Source: Phialocephala subalpina (lineage: Eukaryota > Ascomycota > Leotiomycetes > Helotiales > Mollisiaceae). From it: a stretch of DNA of 64,000 bases. A program made the position numbers and the translations under genes. This document shows, one piece after another, positions 1-10,316 of this stretch. How positions within the stretch are numbered: position 1 is the stretch's first letter; every line of letters begins with the position of its first letter. Location of the stretch: NCBI GenBank assembly GCA_900073065.1, contig FJOG01000001.1, forward strand, positions 944,430 to 1,008,429. The letters run 5' to 3'. A model generated the notes under the pieces. That model had not been told where the DNA came from and did not search any database. It saw only the letters and a program-made list of their open reading frames with translations.

Positions 1-1139
1 AGACTTGCGATAGGGAGGCTCGGTATGACCCATTAAATGCCGCGTAGCCGGTTGATATTCTTGGTGATGATCAACAGAGCCGAACCAACGAAATAATTCT
101 GAGCTGTCACCCATTCGTAGCAGTTCGTAAACCAACATGAGCGATTATTTTGGCTGACGACAGGAGTTTGAGCCATTTTGGTGTTGCGCGACTTCAACAA
201 TTGATTCAATTGACATGAAACGTTCATGAGTTGCACGACAGACGGAGAACCCGTGAACTCGCTGCACGTATCCACGAAGATATTGATTGGATACAAATAA
301 CATTCGGGAAATGTTGTAGCAGAATAGAGTTTTCTTGCAAACGCCCACGTTAAACCATCCATCGACCATCACGCATGGACTAAGTTGACTAAATCGACAG
401 AGCACTTCAAGTGATTCCTGGCTGTTGATTGATACTTGGCGAAGGTCTGCCTCGAAGCAGAAATGGCTCATCTCACCATTTGCGAGCGCGAAACACGAGC
501 CTCGCCCTTCACACTGGATGACACTGCTGCTGCTAAAATTCATAAACAACCTGCGGCGGCGGCGTATACTCTACTCCGATCCCAAGGCGTGGTATTTGAG
601 TTTTGCTGCTCGTGCCAAATTGTTCTTGTTGAAGTTCAAGTGCTTTCCGCTTGTCGCCTACTTTGGCAGCTTGCACAAGATTTGGATAGTCGGTACCGCT
701 GCTTGATACTATTGTACTCTCGGTATTTTCGACGGGTAGAAAGACTCATGGGGTCTGAAGGGGTTGTTAGAGGTGATCGAGGAAGTATGTGGCGCTATCG
801 TGCGTTCGTTAATCAGACATGCAGGCTGGCAATATCAAGTGTGAGCCGGCAGATTTGTTTTGATCCGTTCGTTATAGGCCTCATCCACCTTCTTCTCGCA
901 TTTTGCTCAGGTTACACAACCTCAGCCTTGCGGGCGGTCGTATGGTCAACGTTGCACAAGATATCCTAGAACGTGTAACGACGCCATTGGGTGGGCTACC
1001 AAATCGAAGCAAGATAAGGACTCGCCCATCCTGGGGAATCTCATCTCTTATCATCACAGAGTTGCCGCTGTCAAGTGGCTACTATCAGGTCGCACGCATA
1101 CGGATTACAAGCTACCTCATCACCTTCAGTGCTACAGCA
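1..1139. other. left-edge region without a recognisable gene
   Basis: No gene is supported here. Two overlapping minus-strand open frames (about 33-362 and 145-549) encode plausible-looking but unrecognised peptides. They lack a clear start context and could be the terminal exon of a gene or chance. An open frame continues upstream of the F-box gene from about 903, but it has no ATG and no homology that I can see, so I treat it as 5' leader. Confidence 0.4.
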
Positions 1140-2558
1140 ATGGTCTTTCTGTTGGACCTTCCAAACGAGCTTGTCTTCGATATAATCAAGCACCTGGATC
1201 ACGGCCGAGACATCAAATCTCTTGCTCGTGTAAGTCGCGAGTACTATGGCTTTTTCAACGATGATGTCTATCGTCATGATATCAGCTCTCGAGGTGGTTA
1301 CGGTGTCCTCTGGGCAATAGCACATGACCAAGCTTCAGCAGTTGGCAAGTTTCTGGATCTTGGACTCGACATGAATCATATTCCTGGTTGCAGACATTAC
1401 TCAACTCTTCTTCACCTGGCTGCCCAACATGGCTCTCTTTCCACCGTGAAGCTTCTCCTGCAGAGGGGTGCTGATATCAATGCAAAAACCAAGCGCGGCG
1501 TGACTCCGCTGTTCAATGCCTTGAAGTATCGACATGACGAGATCATTCGTGCTATTTCTGAGCGAATTACGGATATTGGCAAAGTTTTTGTGGATTTCAG
1601 AAGAGCTCTTACTCCCTTACATGCAGCTTGTGAATATAAGCTGCCGAACGCTGCAAGACTGCTTTTGGAGCTTGGTGACGACTTGCGCGCAAAAGATGCA
1701 GATGGAAAATCCCCCTTGCATCATGCATTGAGTGGGGATAGGGTTGATAGTTATCGTGGAAATGGTGGTCCCGATGCTGCGTACGACACCGTCATGGTCT
1801 TGTTGGAGTTCGGAGTGCAGCTTGATCTGGTCAAATGGGAGCTCGAGTACTCAGGAATGAAACCCGTTTCCACCTTCCAACTCGGAATTAATCACGAAGA
1901 TCCAAGAGTAAGGGGATTGTTCCGTGAAACGAGAAATAAGACTCCAGTAATTGCTCATGGTGGCCTCTCCATTGGCCGCGCTTGGATGTCTCCAGAAGCT
2001 AGAGAAGACGACGCGCCAAGCACTCGACTCAGTTGGTACCAACACAGCTCGAAGGAATTAGACGCTGACATCAATTTTCTTTCGACAAAGTCTTCGGAGA
2101 CTTTGATCTCACCTTGCTCAGAATGCGACAAGCCTCACCTTGAACCCTGGTCCGACAGGGGAGGAGAGTATACCGAGTTAACAGGAAATTCCTTTCCTGC
2201 CCTGTCCAACGTCTCGCCGTCACCTGTTCCGAGCACGCAAAGTACAGCCGGCATATGGTCCCCCTCAGATGTCCAGCAATTGGTCGCAAAGATTTCACTA
2301 ACAGAGGCAAAATCCAAGATACCACCAACCCCAAAGGCCCGACAGACTGATCCATTTCCCCAACTTGTGGCAGAGACGCCGCTTCCGCATTTTTCAATCG
2401 AAGCGAAAGAGAAATGGCTAAGTTTCCGCAAACCTCTGAACGAAGACAGAGTTGAAGGATCCCACGTCATGGGTCCCAATTCAGGGGATCGATTAGATGA
2501 AGGGAGGAGGCATAAGGCTCGCGGTAAAAAGAGCTGGAAGCCCTTAAAATTTTGGTGA
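1140..2558 (+). CDS. F-box and ankyrin-repeat protein, 472 aa
   Basis: This is a single-exon gene. The start is the ATG at 1140, directly in front of an F-box-like segment (LDLPNELVFDIIKHL, residues 5-19). The frame is open further upstream but has no ATG there. Ankyrin repeats follow at about residues 55-250, with typical helices such as TLLHLAAQHG (89-98), VKLLLQRGADIN (103-114) and later LHAACEY and SPLHHALSG. The remaining ~220 residues are Ser/Pro-rich, low in hydrophobics and probably disordered, ending in a basic Lys/Arg tail. F-box proteins recruit substrates to SCF ubiquitin ligases and the ankyrins would bind a target, which I cannot name. The F-box/ankyrin family is large and variable in filamentous fungi. 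The family call is firm; the role is not. Confidence 0.8.
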   Translation: MVFLLDLPNELVFDIIKHLDHGRDIKSLARVSREYYGFFNDDVYRHDISSRGGYGVLWAIAHDQASAVGKFLDLGLDMNHIPGCRHYSTLLHLAAQHGSLSTVKLLLQRGADINAKTKRGVTPLFNALKYRHDEIIRAISERITDIGKVFVDFRRALTPLHAACEYKLPNAARLLLELGDDLRAKDADGKSPLHHALSGDRVDSYRGNGGPDAAYDTVMVLLEFGVQLDLVKWELEYSGMKPVSTFQLGINHEDPRVRGLFRETRNKTPVIAHGGLSIGRAWMSPEAREDDAPSTRLSWYQHSSKELDADINFLSTKSSETLISPCSECDKPHLEPWSDRGGEYTELTGNSFPALSNVSPSPVPSTQSTAGIWSPSDVQQLVAKISLTEAKSKIPPTPKARQTDPFPQLVAETPLPHFSIEAKEKWLSFRKPLNEDRVEGSHVMGPNSGDRLDEGRRHKARGKKSWKPLKFW

Positions 2559-2715
2559 CTTGTCTCGTGATAACCGGTTGCAGTTCCATAATAACCTCTT
2601 CTACAGAGATACTTGGTCCATTCGAAACCACACCTCGCAACAAAGTAAGGACAAACGATGGTTGGATGGCAAGGAGGAGAGGAATCGGGGCATTGGGGGA
2701 GGGGGGTGAAGACTA

Positions 2716-2844
2716 TCAAATTGGCCGACGCGTGAAAATCCTGTCGTTCTTACGCTTTCCTTTGAAGACTACCCAGCCAATGATGCAGAAGATGATGATA
2801 GGGATGAAGATTACTTTTGCGATGAGGTTGACTATTCCTCCCAT
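2716..2844 (-). CDS. small single-pass membrane protein, 42 aa (novel small ORF)
   Basis: The ATG at 2844 (context ACAATGG) opens a 43-codon frame ending at 2716. The product starts MGGIVNLIAKV, has one long hydrophobic helix of Ile/Val/Phe at about residues 11-27 containing a Cys-Ile-Ile-Gly turn, and ends in a strongly basic tail (KGKRKNDR...TRR). That layout is a transmembrane helix with a positively charged flank. Upstream on the same strand lie a pyrimidine-rich leader and a TATATA run near 2920. The plus-strand frame over the same bases (2552-2896) has no protein-like features. I do not recognise the family. The gene is convergent with the F-box gene. It could act as a small membrane regulator, but that is a guess. 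Confidence 0.5.
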   Translation of the reverse strand: MGGIVNLIAKVIFIPIIIFCIIGWVVFKGKRKNDRIFTRRPI

Positions 2845-3755
2845 TGTCAATCGAGAGAAGGAAGTTCAAGGAGAATACGAGATGTTGGATGAATAAGAAG
2901 ACTTCTGTTCGCAACAGCATATATATGACAGCTGCATCTGGATGGCGATTATAGTACTATCCTCGACACCAGGACTTCTAGGAATTCCTCACGGAGTTGA
3001 GACCTTGATTGGTGGGCTGGAAGGAGAGGATGTCAAGCGTGAGTGAGACAGGCCTTCGATTCGCTGCCACTTGAGCCTAGAGAGAACTTCTTAACAGCCT
3101 GTCATTCACGATACATTGGACTTCATTGTTGTGTACAACAATTCTCATGAGACTGCAAGCGCGTAACATTCAGCATGGCATGACTTCTAAAGAAGAAGTA
3201 CATATTGGGAAACGTGAAGCGTCTGATGGCGGCAACTCGACAACGTGTTCAATCGAAGCACTGACTGAAAGAACACCACCAAACTAACAGATCGGCCTCC
3301 GCTCCTTCAGCAGTATGATAAAACCTCATGCAAAAGATGACTCCATTTTCTCTTTCGCACAGAATCATAATAATATTCCATGCTCGGAATTGTTGCCGTT
3401 GAAGATGCTGCCCATGCTAAAAATATATCCCGGCCCTACTTGGCATTGTGGTTCTCTCCCGCAGCACCGTTTGCTTGCGAAAACAACACAAACCAATCAA
3501 CAACGCAATTGATGACGCTTTCGCAATTTCGAATCGCCTTGCTTGGGGATGACCGCCTTGCACACCGTCTGCGGAGGCGTGGGGCACTTGCCGAGTCGCC
3601 CGTATCCTGCGAGAGAAAAGTGCGGCTGAAGCTCTGGTGGAGCTGCCTGCGTGCGAAAGGATTTGCGTCATGTTCAAACACTGAAGTGCATGCTCTGCAA
3701 CAGACGCCGCCCATCTTCTTCAACCTCATGGACTGGTACAGCTTCGTTGTCTGCC
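2845..3755. other. intergenic region upstream of the anoctamin gene
   Basis: This stretch should hold the promoter of the small membrane ORF (left end, minus strand) and of the anoctamin gene (right end). Short overlapping frames on both strands between 3300 and 3770 show no protein features. I see nothing else. Confidence 0.4.
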
Positions 3756-6700
3756 ATGGGAAGAACAATTGATGCCGATATCGTGGTCAGATTCAAGTAC
3801 GACAGTAAAGGTACGTGTTGGTGGTGGTTGTTCAAGCTTCAGCCCTACAAGACGGACGGAAATGAACCCTTGAATCTTGGCACTGACAATGTCCTCCATT
3901 CGCAGGAACAACGAAATCTGAAGCTCGATTCGAGAAGCTCGTCCAGTCCCTCCACGATGTTGGCCTGAGTGTCGAAGCTCGAGATGGCGACAATGGCTCG
4001 ATTATACTGTTCGTGAAGCTTGAGGAGAAGGATCTGGTTGATGCGGTGTACAATTCGAGGTTATAATGATCGATACATGGCTCTTGGCGGAGAGATTTGC
4101 TAAGGGCTCTGAATAGGGTCCAGGACTGGCTATACGGTGTCTGCCATACGGCTCCAGAGCAGGATGCCCAGGCTATGCTCGATTCGACGGTAAGCCCACA
4201 TTCTCGGAGCAATATCTCCTTTTGCCCTCGTTTCGAGAGTCTTGAATATCCCAAGGCTCCTGGGACATTCTACTCTCCCCTTTGAAGTGTTTGAAATAGG
4301 ATTACTGACGCCGAGATCTTGGGGATAGGTGTTGACACAAGCTGAGCGTCTGCGGATTGTTTACAACCTCATCACACGGTCGCCCGACAAAGGCGGAGCT
4401 GGAATCACTCCAAAAAGTGGTGATTGGGAGGATGTGGATGCTGTCCTGCCATTGCACGACCAGGAGTTCAACAAGAGGTGGTTAAAGGAGTGGAGCACGA
4501 AATACTTCCTCAGTGTTGAGGAGTTGACGAAGATTCGAGATCATTACGGAGAGAAGGCAAGCCTGCGAACTCCAAATACTGCCAGGCCTGAGCTAACCCC
4601 TTTCAAGATTGCCTTCTACTTCGCTTTCCTTCAATCCTACTTCACCTTCCTCCTTCTTCCAGCTATCGTTGGAACAATTGCATACTTCCTCTTCCCGTCG
4701 TTCTCTATCTTATTCGGCGTCATATGTTGTCTCTGGTCGATCATATTTGTGGAATACTGGACGCTCCAAGAAGTCGACCTTGCTGTTCAATGGAAAGTGC
4801 ATGGGGTATCATCGATCCAACATGTTCGACCAGAGTTCAAGCCGGACAATGAAAGGGAGGACATTATCACAGGGAATAAAATCAAGGTCTTCTCGCCGTA
4901 CAAGAGGTTAGCCAGGCAAGCACTTCAAGTGCCATTTGCTCTTGTGGCAGGCTTTGCCCTTGGACTTCTCATATCACTTTGCTTTGGCATCGAGATCTTC
5001 ATCTCTGAAGTCTATGATGGTCCTTTCAAAAGAATCCTGGTAAGATTGTGTTACCTCCTAGCCCGTCTCCCTCCATGCAGGTGGAATGACACACCAATAT
5101 CCCGATACTGGAAGTGCTTTGTAAATGAGCCTCACACGCTCGAAGAGCACTTCCGAAAGTAATTGGTAGAAGCTCGAGGGACTGGTTCAACTTGATTCCT
5201 GGGTTGAACAAGCCTATCTGAACCGGTTCAGAGTCCCGATGAATGTCCCCAGAGCTCTGGTACCTTGGTGTGTCGGGTTCTTCGAACACGGCGAGCCCGT
5301 GAAGTGAGTACTGATATGATGAACAGGTTTATCTTCCTACGGGGCTCCTGGCCACACTCGAGCCCAGCTTGACAGGCATATTGGAAAAGTTCGCAAGCAG
5401 ACTTACCGACTACGAAAACTACCCTACCGCAGACTCCCACGAAGCAGCCGAGATTCAGAAAACATTCCTATTTAACCTTATCACCGGATACCTTCCCGTC
5501 TTCCTTACAGCCTTCGTCTACATTCCTTTTGGTCCTCTCATAGCGCCTTACCTCGATGTGGTCGACCTGCTCGCTCACAAATACGTGAACGATCCTCTCA
5601 AACCCATCCAACCATCAATGTCATTCCAAATTGATCAATGGCGTCTTCAACAGGAGGTGATATACTTCGGCATTACAGCACAGATCATTGACCAAATCTT
5701 TGAGGTGGTGGTCCCGTACGTGAAGCACAAGTGGGTCAGCCATAGGAAGTCTCAATCAACCAAATTTGCTGCGAAGAAGTCTATGCATATAGTCAACGAC
5801 CCAATGTACGAATCGGCTTTTCTCACAAGAGTCAGAAACGAAATTGAGCTGGAAGAGTATGATGTCAACACGGATCTGAGAGAAATGTGTATGCAGGTCA
5901 GTTTCTCCATCCAGTGTTTCCCTCGGCATTCTCGGTTTCCCAGCCTCGCTGGGACTTTATCGTGGGCTTGCCAGGCTTAGGTACCGGATCCAGTGAAGTG
6001 GCATGACACTGGCAGATGATGGTAATTTCTCGGAGAAAGTAGGCTCGAGAAAGTCCAGGCAGGGCTGGGATATGAGAATGGTGGTTCACCTCTAGTGTAT
6101 AGTCTAACATATAACGCAGTTTGGCTACTTGACAAACTTCTCCATCGTCTGGCCTCTGACTCCCCTCTGCTTCCTAATCAACAACTGGATCGAGCTCCGT
6201 TCCGACGCTGTAAAGATCTGCTACGACATGCGGCGACCTATCCCTCACCGATCCGACACCATCGGCCCCTGGCTCTCGAATCTCGGTTTCCTCACTGGTC
6301 TGGGAAGCATCAACACCGCAGCTCTGATCTTCCTCTTCTCTGGTAACAATGACTCAGACGCTGTGATGGGGAGAGTTAAGAGCTGGGGATTCCTAGCGAC
6401 TATTATTTTCAGTGAGCAGCTTTACTTCGGACTCAGGAGTTTCGTGAGGTATGGAGTCTTGCAGTTAGAGAGCAAGGGCTTGTTGCAAGAGAGGAGAGCG
6501 CAGTTCTTGGCGAGGAAGGGGTTTCTTGATGAGGTTATGAAAGCCAGAGGGAAGCGAGTGGAACAAACGTCGAAGACAATATCCCGAGCTCGATCAAATG
6601 GTAAGAAACGAAACAGCAAAGTGTCCAAGCTGGCTGAGTGCTCTGACTCAAGAGAAGCAGATGGCTCGCTCGACAGACGAAAAGGTCTTGAGCAAGCTCT

Positions 6701-6776
6701 CAACATGGGACTCGACATCATGAGGCAGCAGGCTCCTGAAGTGGGGGTGAAGCGGCGGACAACTGCATTCTTTTAA
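3756..6776 (+). CDS. IST2: anoctamin / TMEM16 family protein (Ist2-like), 739 aa
   Basis: Six exons splice into one frame: 3756-3810, 3906-4059, 4117-4189, 4329-5039, 5327-5896 and 6120-6776. Anoctamins are dimeric membrane proteins acting as Ca2+-gated lipid scramblases or ion channels. Fungal members are the yeast Ist2 and nhTMEM16/afTMEM16 types, and Ist2 also tethers ER to plasma membrane. The N-terminal ~100 residues form the cytosolic domain. The core has about ten hydrophobic helices from residue ~180 on. The Ca2+-site residues known from nhTMEM16 appear conserved: D514 and E517 (DLREM) and E546 and D550 (IELRSD). The C-terminal ~90 residues are basic and Ser-rich. Two introns are unusually long for this window (287 and 223 nt). 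The donor after exon 2 (GTTATA) is weak. Length matches fungal orthologues of about 735 aa. Confidence 0.9.
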
Positions 6777-8128
6777 TTCATTGGAGCAGACATGCAGCAT
6801 TCGAGTTATACCTACCAGTTTAGCATAGCAGAGGCTCGGTCCGTATCAACACGTTGATTGTGACGCATGAGAGTTTCCTGGGAATTTGTTGCACATCGCA
6901 GTGTGTTGACGCTCTATTAAAATGTACTCGTCATAGAATGAGTAAGTGTCATTTTCTCTGACGTCGTGGTCAAATGCAGCCTCATTTGTTAAAGTGACTT
7001 TATTTTCATCTACCTCAACTCCCCTGATATATCTTACTGGTCAATAATATTCTTTATTCGGAGAAAATGGGCCGAGATTGTCCAGCGTTGCTGGATGGTC
7101 AAGTCATCCTTAGCTGAGACTTCGAGTTATTCTGCATCCAGACTGATACGACGTAGGCTTCCTGAACAGAGTTTTTATCGGGCGTATTTGGATACACCGA
7201 AGTTTGGCAAGTCTGTGGGACTGCGAACAGCACTGAAATTAGGAGCAGAACACAAGAATCTTAAAATAGAACAAAAGCAAATAGTGGCGCTTTTCAACGT
7301 CCTGTCACAATTTCGACCAGCCAGCCTCACCATCTCCTCATCTCTCTCCCATCTACACAATCCCCTACATATTGTACTGAGTTTCTCATAAATATAGAAA
7401 ATAAAGCAAAAAACTCACTCCGAACGAGTCTCGAGGGTCCAGCGACTTGCGAAACTGTAGGAATCAAAAACGCTAAATAGACAATCCCGCGACGTCTATC
7501 GAGATGACCCGGACGACTCGATTCGATGTCGAAGTTCAGCCCCATTGTTTGTGCGAATTGTGCAAGAATTTTGTTTAGGCAAGCTGATTGTTTGAGCAAG
7601 ACAGTCGAAAAATCTTTTACCCAGTGGTTACGACCGAGAGACCGACCCGAATCCAGTAGTCAACATCATATCCGTCGCTACAACATATCGTCAAGGCTGG
7701 CCACGAAGGCTGCTATTTGTGCTCCATTCTTTCAAGTATAATAGACGAAGGCGAACGAGAGACAGCACACGATACTAGAATGAGAAAAGGTGCTTATGAC
7801 GACTACATTTATACCAAGCTCATTCTGCATTCATACTACTCTGTCGCCGCTTTTTACCTGAAACTTCACCGTGGCTTCCCCTATGTCGAGGATGACTACA
7901 TTTATAGCGATGAAGAAGCCCGGATATCGCCCGTCGCCTAAGGATCAGAAGATTACTCGGGAAGGGCTTTTGATCAGAAGCCTGGACAACAATATGACGA
8001 GTGACTACAGAGCATGCAACAAACTCATCATAGTCTCGTATCTTCGGTGCAAGAATGACTAGGACACAGCAATAAAGTCTGCACATTCCAGGTGAACAAA
8101 GTATCCTGGCTCAACTTTAAATCCGGAT
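6777..8128. other. gene-poor intergenic region
   Basis: No supportable gene. The region is AT-rich around 6900-7500 and carries only short frames. A 16-base near-repeat, GAYGACTACATTTATA, occurs at about 7798 and 7890. Nothing else was recognised. Confidence 0.4.
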
Positions 8129-9891
8129 ATGATCCGGTCGTGGCTGCAGCAGTGCATGGAATGTCACACAGCATGCAGTTCCCGAAATATTTCATCTAAA
8201 CCAACACGGATCCTGGATTTGAGGGACTTCGAGAATAGCCAAATCCAGCTAGCTTCAGGGACTGATATTGGTCATTTTCAACATGCCACGCTCAGCTATT
8301 CTTGGGGAGGCTGTCAAGACTTCGTTCTCTACAGAAGCAATGTTAAGGAGTTCGAAAGATTTATTGCGGTAGATATACTGCCCAAGACTTTCGGGGACGC
8401 AATGATCCTTTGTCGGAGACTCTGATTCGACTTCTTGTGGAGTGAGTCTCTTATTTTACTTCTCTATCCTTAAGTAGAACTAAAGATCTTCCAAGAGCTC
8501 TGGAGCCGCTAGTCATGTACTTTATCTTATTGAGTCACGTAAGCTAACGTCGTACTAATGGATGCTCTGTGTATCATCCAAGGAAGTGACGGCTATTTCA
8601 ACGAAGAAGCAGCTCAGATGGAATCAGTATATACTGGCACCACACTCACAATCGCAGCTGCCAGCGCCAAGAATAGCAACGAAGGATTTCTTGGTCCTCG
8701 AAATCCACTTGGTCAACAACCCTGTCAAATACTGACCACAGACTCTTTCACAGTCTTAGCCCAGCCAATAAAGCGTGTACCATCCCTGGAAACTTCCCCG
8801 GAGAGTGCTCTCTTGATAGCCGGGGCTGGGTATTTCAAGAGCGTCTTTTATCCCCTCGAACATTGTATTTCGGACTGAACTGCATCCACTGGGATTGCCT
8901 GGAAGTGGTTTTGTGCAAGAACAAGCTTTTCTATGATAAGTGTCATTGAGGTGTTCCCGACCCAGTAAACGTGAAGAAAATAAACCAAAACTTGAAGAGT
9001 TTACCTTCAGGTTCTCTCGGCAAGTATGGGAAGGATACGGAGATATTCCGGAAGGCATGGCAGCAGGTCATGGAAGTGTATTCGAAGACAGATTTGACCT
9101 ACAAGGCAGACAAGTTGGTTGCAGTTGCTGGGATCGCTGGCCTTGTTCAGCGTCGTCTAAATATGCAAGCATCGTTTGGCGTGAGCCTAATCCTCCTTCT
9201 AATATTGTAACCTGTGACTGACTGACATCAACAGCCGTGGATAGATTTCTTTGACACAGAATTAATGTGGACTACAAACAATGGGGGCTTTGGAAGACCC
9301 ATCAGCTGGTCTCAGAATCTGGTGATCGCACCAAGCTGGGCATGGGCATCCACCCAAGGGGCAAATGCCTGCAATGAATAGCTGCGGCTGAAAGAATCCT
9401 TGCGACTAGAGAACAGCATACTTGCAAGAGTACTCAAGTATCCAGATGCCACGTCTTTCAGTAACGTCGGTTATGATCGTCAGCATGGTATTGCTTCCCG
9501 GTTTGCTGCCATCGTCGGGGGCACGCGTCGCCGATGCCGTGCTGTATCTTATTGCGAATGCGACCCAGGCGATCTTCCACTAGATTCCCTCTATCCATAT
9601 GTGGAAAGCAATAGTTACCAAAACAAAGGAGATGCCTTTTATGCTGATTTCTATATTTCTGGGAAAGATCAAATGGCCTTGTATTGTCTCCACGTTGCTC
9701 ACTTGCGGAGCGAAGATCCGGTGGACGGAGATGGCTTCATAGACCTTGGTATTGTGTTGACACCTATCAATCTCGCCGAAAGTTTGTTCAGAAGAGTTAG
9801 GATTTACAGGGAGTTGACCAGGTCGCAATCAGGACCCAAAATGTTCAAAGACTTTCATTCGGGCTCGAATTCAACAGTTCATATTCTTTGA
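8129..9891 (+). pseudogene. decayed HET-domain (heterokaryon incompatibility) gene
   Basis: Pieces of a HET-domain protein can be followed across all three forward frames in the expected order: HATLSYSWGG at about 8283; MDALCIIQGSDG after 8558 (the family's WIDxLCIIQ box); SRGWVFQERLLSPRTLYFG from 8818; the DLTYKADKLVAVAGI block near 9097; then, after a plausible intron ending in CAG near 9236, WIDFFDTELMW and APSWAWAS. Lesions seen directly: TGA at 8423-8425 just before the LWID box; no AG acceptor in front of 8558; a frame change between about 8760 and 8818; TGA at 8947-8949; and TAG near 9379. HET proteins trigger cell death when genetically different hyphae fuse. This copy cannot make a full product. 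Confidence 0.8.
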
Positions 9892-10316
9892 ATGGCTGTA
9901 GATAGTATTCTCGAGACAGCTATCTATTATATGAAGTTGTCGAGAAGCGTAACTAATCGTAGTAGCATTACCACATACGGATGGTATTGGATGAAGGCTT
10001 TTGGCAGTATTTTCGAGCTGTTCATCAAAATAGAAACTGGTCCGAATGTTATTAGGCACTTTGAGGTTTCGAACCGTGACTTTAGGGATGAGTTTGATCT
10101 GTATCTAATGTCTCTAATTGTGGCTATTCTATTTGAGTTTTTCAATCTCGAGGGGAAGGCTAAATGTGATGTTGGTGAGTCTCGGTTATTGCAGGGGACT
10201 TGGGGGCAGACGCAGGCTGACTTTATTGCACATTGATCCTCCGACAACACCTCTTTTTCAGTTATAAAGCTATCTCTATTCGACGGCCAATACTCATTTT
10301 AATGGTTTCGAGAGCG
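9892..10316. other. gap between HET relic and transporter
   Basis: About 425 bp. It holds the 3' end of the HET relic and the convergent 3' flank of the DUR3-type gene. A 114-codon plus-strand frame (9892-10236) is low-complexity and unrecognised. Nothing else is supported. Confidence 0.35.

Noticed and set aside
33..549. Overlapping minus-strand frames at the left edge as a gene end
   Set aside because: Two different frames overlap and neither shows a known motif or clear start; too weak to call.
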